From NCBI GenBank assembly GCA_035293565.1, contig DATGMP010000105.1:1-53529 (forward strand): a stretch of 53,529 nucleotides of DNA, in the 5' to 3' direction. Below are positions 48,173-53,529 of this stretch, piece after piece. The stretch's first letter is position 1, and the number at the start of each line of letters is the position of its first letter. The position numbers were made by a program, and so were the translations under genes. Under the pieces are notes generated by a model. The model was given only the letters and a program-made list of their open reading frames with translations. It did no database searches and was not told the DNA's origin. This DNA is from DATGMP01 sp035293565. GTDB lineage: Bacteria > Pseudomonadota > Alphaproteobacteria > BOG-932 > Roseiterribacteraceae.

Positions 48173-51007
48173 CTAAGAGGCGGCCCCGCCATAGACGATC
48201 TGGACCCGCCGGTTCTGCGGCTCGCGGACGCCGTCGCCGGTCGGCACCAGAGGATCACGCTTCCCCTTGGCGACGATCTCGATCTCGGACGAAGGAATGC
48301 CATCCTTCTCCAGCTCCGCTGCAACCGCTTCTGCGCGGCGCCGGCTGAGGCGCATATTGTAGGCATCCGAGCCGACCGTGTCGGTATGACCGGTCACGGT
48401 GATCTGGGTCACATGCGCCGGACCTGCGTTCTTCGCTGCCTCGTCCACGATCTGGGTCGCCTGCGGAGTCAGCGCCGACTTGTTGAAATCGAAGAAGACG
48501 AGATAGGAGCGCGCGACCGGCGCCGGCGCCTGGACCGCCGGAGGCGCGGCCGGGGGCGTTTCCGGCTCGCTTTGCGACGGGCCGCCGAATTCGTAACGCA
48601 CCGTGATGCCGTATGCGCGCGGCTTCGCAACGCTGCGGTCATAGATGCCGAGCGCCTGGTAGGCCGCAAGTGAACCCTCGCCCCATTGCTCTTGCAGCAG
48701 GTTCGTCACCCAAAGCCGAGCGTCCAAGCCCCGCTTGCCCCAAACATCCTTCCAGTTGAGGTTCATGTCGAGGTCGCTGATCTCGGGATCGATATTCTGC
48801 GGGAGCTGCGGAAGGATGATGGTGTTGCTGCGCTTGCCGATCCAGCTGTAGTTCGCGCCGATGCTGATATCGCCGTAGTCATGATTGATCGGGAGATGAT
48901 AAGTGCCGCTCAGCGTGTACGTCCAATACGGATTGTAAGACTGCGGCGCCCCTCTGTAGTCGAGTATTCCGGCGGAGGTGGGATACGGAAAGTTCGTGAA
49001 TGCGACGTGATTGTAGGAGACGTCGGCGCCGAGTGTCAGGTCCTCGATCGGCTGGATCGTAAACTGACCCTCCACACCCTCGGTGTAAGCCGAGGCGACG
49101 TTGAGTGTGAAGACTCCCAGCTGCCCGGCCGACGAGAGGGCGGTGACGTTCTGCTTGATGTTGAGGTAGTCGCCGTAATAGGCAGCCAAATTGCTCCGCC
49201 CCTTGACGCCACCGAGATCGATGAATCCGAGATCCCAATCCGATTTGATCCCGACCTCAACCTCTTTCAGCACTTCCGGCTGATAGACCTGAGAGAAGGG
49301 CGGAGCGGGCTGACCGGGATTGATGCCGCCGCTCGAGAAGCCCTTATTGTAGCTGACATAGACCATGCTGCTCGGCGCGAAGCGGTATTGCAGCTCGAAC
49401 AAAAGGCTGGGCGCGTGGAAGTCGCCCGAGGCTGAGCTTGCCGAGGTCAGCGCTCCCGTCGTGTCGTAAGTCGTATCGTTCACATAGACATGATCCCAGG
49501 TGTAACGGTAGCCCGCGGTGAAGCTGAGACCGTCCAGCAGCCAAGAGAGATTATAGGTGCCCTGGCCGTAGAGCGCGAAGGTGTTGCGGTGGCTGATTTC
49601 ATCTTCGCCTGCGCAGGTTCCGAGCGTGCAGTTGTACGAAATGACATGCGGCCCTCGGCCTGCCCAATAGGCGCCAGTGTTGAAGGTCAGCTGCGGTCAG
49701 GACAGAAATTCGAAGGCGCCTAACGTGAAGGTCAGATCATCGTTGAGAAGCTTGCCGGTGAGCTGGAGATCATCGGCATATTGGACCTCCGGACCTGGAT
49801 GCGGAACCGTTGCCTGAGTCTGCGCCAGCATCGGGATCGATAGGAGGCTCGTCGAAGAGCGCTGTTCGAGGAGGATCTCCTGATAGCTCAGCACGTTCTT
49901 GATCGAGAAATTGTCGTTGATGTCGAAAGTGCTCGTGTTGACGATGTTCCAGCGCTGATCGCGCGTGTAGGGACCGCCCGGAATCGTCGTGCCCGCGATC
50001 GTGTACCAGCCGAGCTGCCGCTGCTGCGCATAAAGCTGGGCGATGTTCGGAAAGAACGACAAAGAAGGTTGACCACCAGCGCTCTTAATCGACAGAAGCT
50101 GCAAGAATGTCTGCGTCGCCGTGGCCGGGTTTTCCAAAGCCGCCAGCGCCGGACCGTTTCCGAGGGTCAGCGGAACCGCGCCGACGATCGGCAAAGGAAT
50201 CTGGGCGAAAACCGTGCCGGGATTCACTTCATACGGAATGAACTCGCTGCCGGCGTAATTGCTGCTGTCCCAGACATAGTTGACGACCGTGGTGTTCTCG
50301 AAATCGTCGGTCGGACGGGCCGTCACGGTGACGCGCCCTATGTAATAGTCCTCGTTGGCGAGATCCTTGTTGTCGCCGATGTCGTGAATATAGCCGTCGG
50401 TCTCGTTGATCTCGCCCCCGACGCGCACGAGCAGTTTGTCGGGAACGATCGGGATGTTGACCGCACCTTGAAATTGGTAATGGCCCAGATTGCCGCCTTC
50501 GGCTTGGACGAAGCCTTCGAAATCGTTGGTCGGCTTTTTGGACTCGTAGAGCACCGCGCCGCCATTCGTTGCCAGACCGAACAGGGTGCCCTGCGGTCCC
50601 TTCAGGACCTGCACATTCTCGAGATCGAAATAGAGGGCAGGGCCGTAGAGATCGACCGGCGCCTGATTGAAATATCCCAGAACGCCGGTCACGCCGCGCA
50701 GCCAGGTGAAGGTCGCGTTGCCAGCGGAGCTCCCGCAGCACAGCGTGAATCCCGGGATATCCTTTGCGAGGTCGTTGAGGTTGTGAACCTCCTGCGTCTC
50801 CATCTGGATCTGCGAGACCGTCGTCATCGTGATCGGGACGGTCTGTGCGCGCTCCTCGCGCCGGCGCGCCGTCACGACGACTTCTTCCAGTTCCGAAGGA
50901 CCCGACGCCGCGGGCTGCGCCGCTTCCTGCGCGCGTGCCGGGGCAATGGTTCCGATGGCTAGAAGGCTGGTCGATCCCAAAAGTGCGGCGACATATCGAG
51001 CGTTCAT
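48173..51007 (-). pseudogene. TonB-dependent receptor with C-terminal OmpA domain, interrupted by an in-frame TGA
   Basis: One frame of 944 codons, broken only by TGA at 49697-49699 (codon 437). Codons 1-436 give a signal peptide (to ARAQ), the TonB box region ELEEVVVTARRR and a plug (NLNDLAKDIPGFT; VQVLKGPQGTLFG), plus early barrel strands. Translation resumes without shift as PQLTFNTGAYW, continues through the barrel (SMVYVSYNKGFSSGG) and reaches a typical last strand ITVRYEFG. A Pro-rich linker follows, then an OmpA-like peptidoglycan-binding domain at 834-944 (YLVFFDFNKSALT, TGHTDTVG, RRRAEAV, NRRVQI). Either a nonsense mutant, a TGA read-through case or a base error. A GTG at 49483 could start the second part alone. 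Confidence 0.8.
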
Positions 51008-51107
51008 TTTCGTGTACTCCCTTAAGCTTATGCGCCTGGACCGGCGGCCAATTCGCTTAGCGGGGCACGAATAGCATGCGTTGTGACGGCGGCTGCCCCT
51101 AATGGAT

Positions 51108-51128
51108 TGTGAATATCAGTTATTCACA
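51108..51128. promoter_or_regulatory. Inverted repeat upstream of the TonB receptor/OmpA gene
   Basis: TGTGAATA-TCAGT-TATTCACA is a perfect 8-bp inverted repeat, 100-120 bases upstream of the receptor start, in the 301-base gap between two TonB receptor genes. It has TGTGA/TCACA ends but 11 bases between, so it is not a standard CRP site. The rest of the gap holds the hairpin at 51169 and no gene. Confidence 0.5.
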
Positions 51129-51168
51129 TCGATAAGCGAGGTGGCGGGGCGATGTTTCAGGAGTAGCG

Positions 51169-51194
51169 ACGCTCTGCGGCGAACCGCAGAGCGT
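51169..51194. terminator. Long GC hairpin after the second TonB receptor
   Basis: ACGCTCTGCGG-CGAA-CCGCAGAGCGT is a perfect 11-bp stem with a four-base loop (TTCG when read on the minus strand). It lies 115 bases past the minus-strand receptor stop. No T-run follows, so termination is uncertain; it could instead be an mRNA 3' end stabiliser. Confidence 0.55.
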
Positions 51195-51308
51195 CTTGAA
51201 ATGAGCCTTTAGAAATCGACCGCGAGGTCGATGCTCGTTGGTCAGGCGACGACGATTTCTTCGAGGCCGGCGACCCGCGGTTAACTGCGAGGGCGATTCA
51301 GTCGAGTT

Positions 51309-53529
51309 CTAGAAGTCGAGCCTCACGTCCACTCCGAAGGTCCTCGCTTGCTCATAGATCGCGGCGCCGACGGGACCGAGGCCGACGAACTGCGTGATCT
51401 CTTTCTCGTCCAGCAGGTTGCGGACCCACAGAGCAACCTCGGCACGCTTGTCGCCAACATCGATGTTGGTGAAGGCGACGCGGCCGTTGACGAGCCACAC
51501 GAAGGGGCTGGTGGCGGCCTGGAGGATCGCCGGGTCGGACACGTTCGGGCTGGTCGCCGAAATGGTGTTCGACGTCATCAGTGTCTCGCTGCGGAAGTTC
51601 GCGTCGAGCCGGGCCGTCAAATAGGCATCCTGCCAGATCGGCTCGCTGGTATATTGGACGCCGAGGGTGCCCGTGAAATTCGGACGCTGGAACGGTTTGA
51701 ACCCGGGCGGGCCGGACAGCGAAGCAAGGCCTGGGGGAATCGTCGCCTGCTCATACTTGAAGTTCGTGTATCCGACATTTGCGGTAAATGTGACGCCCCT
51801 GAAGGCGGCGATCGTGTTTTCGAGTTCGAAGCCGAGCGCGTGCGCGTCGCCCTGGTTCACGATCGCCTGCGAGAACAGAGCAGTAGCAGGATTGCCCGTC
51901 AGCAGTCCGGACGTGTCATATTGCAGATTGGAGTACCGCGCATCGAACAGCGCGAGGTTGCTGCGCACCCGCCGATCGAACTGTTCGGTCTTGAAGCCTA
52001 TTTCCCATGAGCGCGCCTTTTCGGGCTTGAAGGTCAGGGTTGAAAGGGAGCCGCCAGAAACGAAGCCGGTCGAGAATTTCGCATATAACAAAGTATCTTC
52101 TTCTAATTTGTAGTTGATCCCGGCGAGATATGTGATCTGGGGATGCTTGTATTTTATCGGCGAAATGCCGGGAGTCAGCGTCTGGTCGGGAAGGGACTCA
52201 TGGCCGTTCTTTTCATCCATCGTCCAGCGGATGCCGGTGACAAGGTCGAGCTTGTCGGTCACATGAAATTCCGGCTGCGCGTAGACGGCATTGGAGAAGG
52301 TCTGCACGATCGCGCCCCGATAGCCGGGATTTGCCGGGATGACGAAAGGCGTGCCGTTGAGCGGGGTATTTTGACCCGTGAGGACCTGAAGGATGCTGGT
52401 GTTGTAGCCGCCGGAAAATCCCGCGCTCGTAATATGATCATAGAAATGCAGGAACCCTGCCGTAAGTGTCATCCAATCGGTGTTGACGTTGACCTGAAGT
52501 TCGTCGCTCCATTGCCACTCCCTTTCGTAGTCGTTGTTGCCTAGAAAAACGAGAGGAGCGCCCGTTACGAAGGAGGCCAGTCTGGGATTTCCTCCGGGAC
52601 CGAAGGGGATCGCCAGCCCGGGCGGAAATCCCAGAAAATCGGGGATGCCGACATTGACCAAGCCGCCCAGCCCGTCGAGCTGGAAGGTGGTCTCGTTTTT
52701 CGTTTCCCGTTCTGCCAGGATGTTTTTGATCGAGATGTCGTCATTGACCCAATATTGGGCAGTTAGATTATGTCCCCAGTTTTCGGTTAGACCCGGTGTC
52801 GCGAACCAATTGTTCACCGCGCTTGGTCGCTGGGTGGTGACCGGCGTCATCGGATTGGGACTGGCCGCGACAAGCTGAGTAAGGAACCCCGGCGGCAAAT
52901 AAGATACGCCTTCAGCGTTCGGCGTATAATCGTCATGGGTGTAATCGAACTTATAGACGACGTGCAAATCGTCCGACGCATACTTCACGGCCGCCATGAC
53001 GGCATTGGTGTCGTCGTCACCCAATCGCTTGGGCGAGGTCAGGATCCCGCTTTCGTCACCGGTACCAACATAATTCCATTGCGTGCCGGCGCCGAGATTC
53101 TTGACGTCGCCGTCATGCTGGGAATGGAGATAGGTGATCGATGCGGCGATCGGGCCCCAGGCTGGCGAGTCCAGGTGAGTCTTGCTGCGGAACGTTCCAA
53201 GATTACCGCCCGTGAGCTCTTGGTACCCGCCGAACTCGCCGGTCGGATCCCTGGTAATGATTTGGATTGCGCCGCCTGTCGCATTGCGGCCGAAGAGCGT
53301 GCCCTGCGGACCCTTCAACACCTCGACGCGCTCGATATCGGCCATCTCGAAAATCGAACCCGATTGGGCCTGCAGGTAGACGCCGTCGAGATAGGGTGAG
53401 ACGCCCTTGTCTTGGCCCGCTGCGGACGAGGCGCCGAGAATGCCGCGCAAAGTATAGTTCGGCGATTGGTTGCCGCCGGCCCCTAAGCGTACGGTGAGGT
53501 TCGGCGCGACGGCATTGAGGTCGGCGACT
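51309..53529 (-). CDS. TonB-dependent receptor (N-terminus beyond the window)
   Basis: At least 739 residues open to the window edge. The plug segment DLNAVAPNLTVRLGAGGNQS, YLDGVYLQAQSGSIF, IERVEVLKGPQGTLFGRNATGGAIQIITRDP and the barrel end FGVDVRLDF (terminal Phe) define a complete-looking outer-membrane receptor of the sphingomonad/Caulobacter type, lacking only the signal peptide and TonB box. It imports a large or hydrophobic ligand using the proton motive force. Ligand unknown. There is no OmpA extension here, in contrast to its neighbour. Confidence 0.93.
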   Translation of the reverse strand, partial: VADLNAVAPNLTVRLGAGGNQSPNYTLRGILGASSAAGQDKGVSPYLDGVYLQAQSGSIFEMADIERVEVLKGPQGTLFGRNATGGAIQIITRDPTGEFGGYQELTGGNLGTFRSKTHLDSPAWGPIAASITYLHSQHDGDVKNLGAGTQWNYVGTGDESGILTSPKRLGDDDTNAVMAAVKYASDDLHVVYKFDYTHDDYTPNAEGVSYLPPGFLTQLVAASPNPMTPVTTQRPSAVNNWFATPGLTENWGHNLTAQYWVNDDISIKNILAERETKNETTFQLDGLGGLVNVGIPDFLGFPPGLAIPFGPGGNPRLASFVTGAPLVFLGNNDYEREWQWSDELQVNVNTDWMTLTAGFLHFYDHITSAGFSGGYNTSILQVLTGQNTPLNGTPFVIPANPGYRGAIVQTFSNAVYAQPEFHVTDKLDLVTGIRWTMDEKNGHESLPDQTLTPGISPIKYKHPQITYLAGINYKLEEDTLLYAKFSTGFVSGGSLSTLTFKPEKARSWEIGFKTEQFDRRVRSNLALFDARYSNLQYDTSGLLTGNPATALFSQAIVNQGDAHALGFELENTIAAFRGVTFTANVGYTNFKYEQATIPPGLASLSGPPGFKPFQRPNFTGTLGVQYTSEPIWQDAYLTARLDANFRSETLMTSNTISATSPNVSDPAILQAATSPFVWLVNGRVAFTNIDVGDKRAEVALWVRNLLDEKEITQFVGLGPVGAAIYEQARTFGVDVRLDF

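Noticed and set aside
49697..49699. TGA read as selenocysteine
   Set aside because: TonB receptors are not selenoproteins and no SECIS-like hairpin was found just downstream; nonsense mutation or base error is simpler.
51108..51128. CRP-type binding site
   Set aside because: TGTGA and TCACA are 11 bases apart, not the 6 needed for the CRP dimer.
1..53529. CRISPR array, tRNA or rRNA genes
   Set aside because: No regularly spaced direct repeats and no tRNA or rRNA signature sequences were seen on either strand.

Overview
The window is GC-rich, densely coding DNA that looks like an alphaproteobacterial chromosome. The supporting marks are the DUF2849-cysI-DUF934 sulfite reductase block, a fused CysN/CysC, large TonB-dependent receptors, a SPOR protein, and many oxidoreductase/VOC/SnoaL-like genes of the kind found in sphingomonads and related soil or water groups. 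The exact order (Sphingomonadales, Caulobacterales, Micropepsales or other) cannot be decided from the sequence alone. No rRNA, tRNA or CRISPR array was seen. The window opens inside an IS630-type transposase and closes inside a TonB-dependent receptor.

Layout. 1-0.3 kb: 5' part of an IS630 transposase. 0.3-6 kb (minus): SMP-30-like lactonase, FAD-dependent reductase, isoaspartyl peptidase, then DinB and a DUF763 protein. 6-9.7 kb (minus): unknown protein, then a translationally coupled aldehyde dehydrogenase and cytochrome P450. 9.9-12 kb (plus): small exported protein, EthD-like protein, Gfo/Idh/MocA dehydrogenase. 12-20 kb: a LysR-flanked catabolic module of two converging arms (DUF1214, sulfotransferase, MBL-fold hydrolase, VOC; against TIM-barrel isomerase, epoxide hydrolase, small unknown, SnoaL-like, ABM monooxygenase). 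20.3-22.9 kb: exported GH3 glycosidase with a PA14 insert. 22.9-26.9 kb: SPOR protein, sulfite reductase block, lone response regulator. 27-32.3 kb: ROK sugar kinase, deacetylase-like hydrolase, Thr-rich exported protein, VOC, epimerase-like and SIMPL-like proteins, GST. 32.4-38.4 kb (minus): a complete F420 biosynthesis operon (FbiC, NpdG, CofE, nitroreductase domain, CofD, CofC). 38.5-41.1 kb: SDR, type I extradiol dioxygenase and a divergent SnoaL-like gene. 41.3-45.5 kb (plus): cysD-cysNC-cysQ-Lrp operon. 45.6-53.5 kb (minus): SDR remnant, unusual Gfo/Idh protein, SnoaL-like, SDR, a TonB receptor fused to an OmpA domain but cut by an in-frame TGA, and a second TonB receptor running off the end.

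How it fits together. The TonB receptors, P450, ALDH, extradiol dioxygenase, SDRs, epoxide hydrolase, VOC and SnoaL-like proteins suggest uptake and stepwise breakdown of hydrophobic or aromatic-type substrates. The cys loci supply sulfite reduction and PAPS, which the sulfotransferase in the LysR module could use. The F420 operon adds a deazaflavin redox cofactor that is sporadic in Proteobacteria. The most notable observations are the F420 operon with its CofE/nitroreductase frame break, the TonB-receptor/OmpA fusion with its internal stop, and the two-armed LysR module of unknown substrate.
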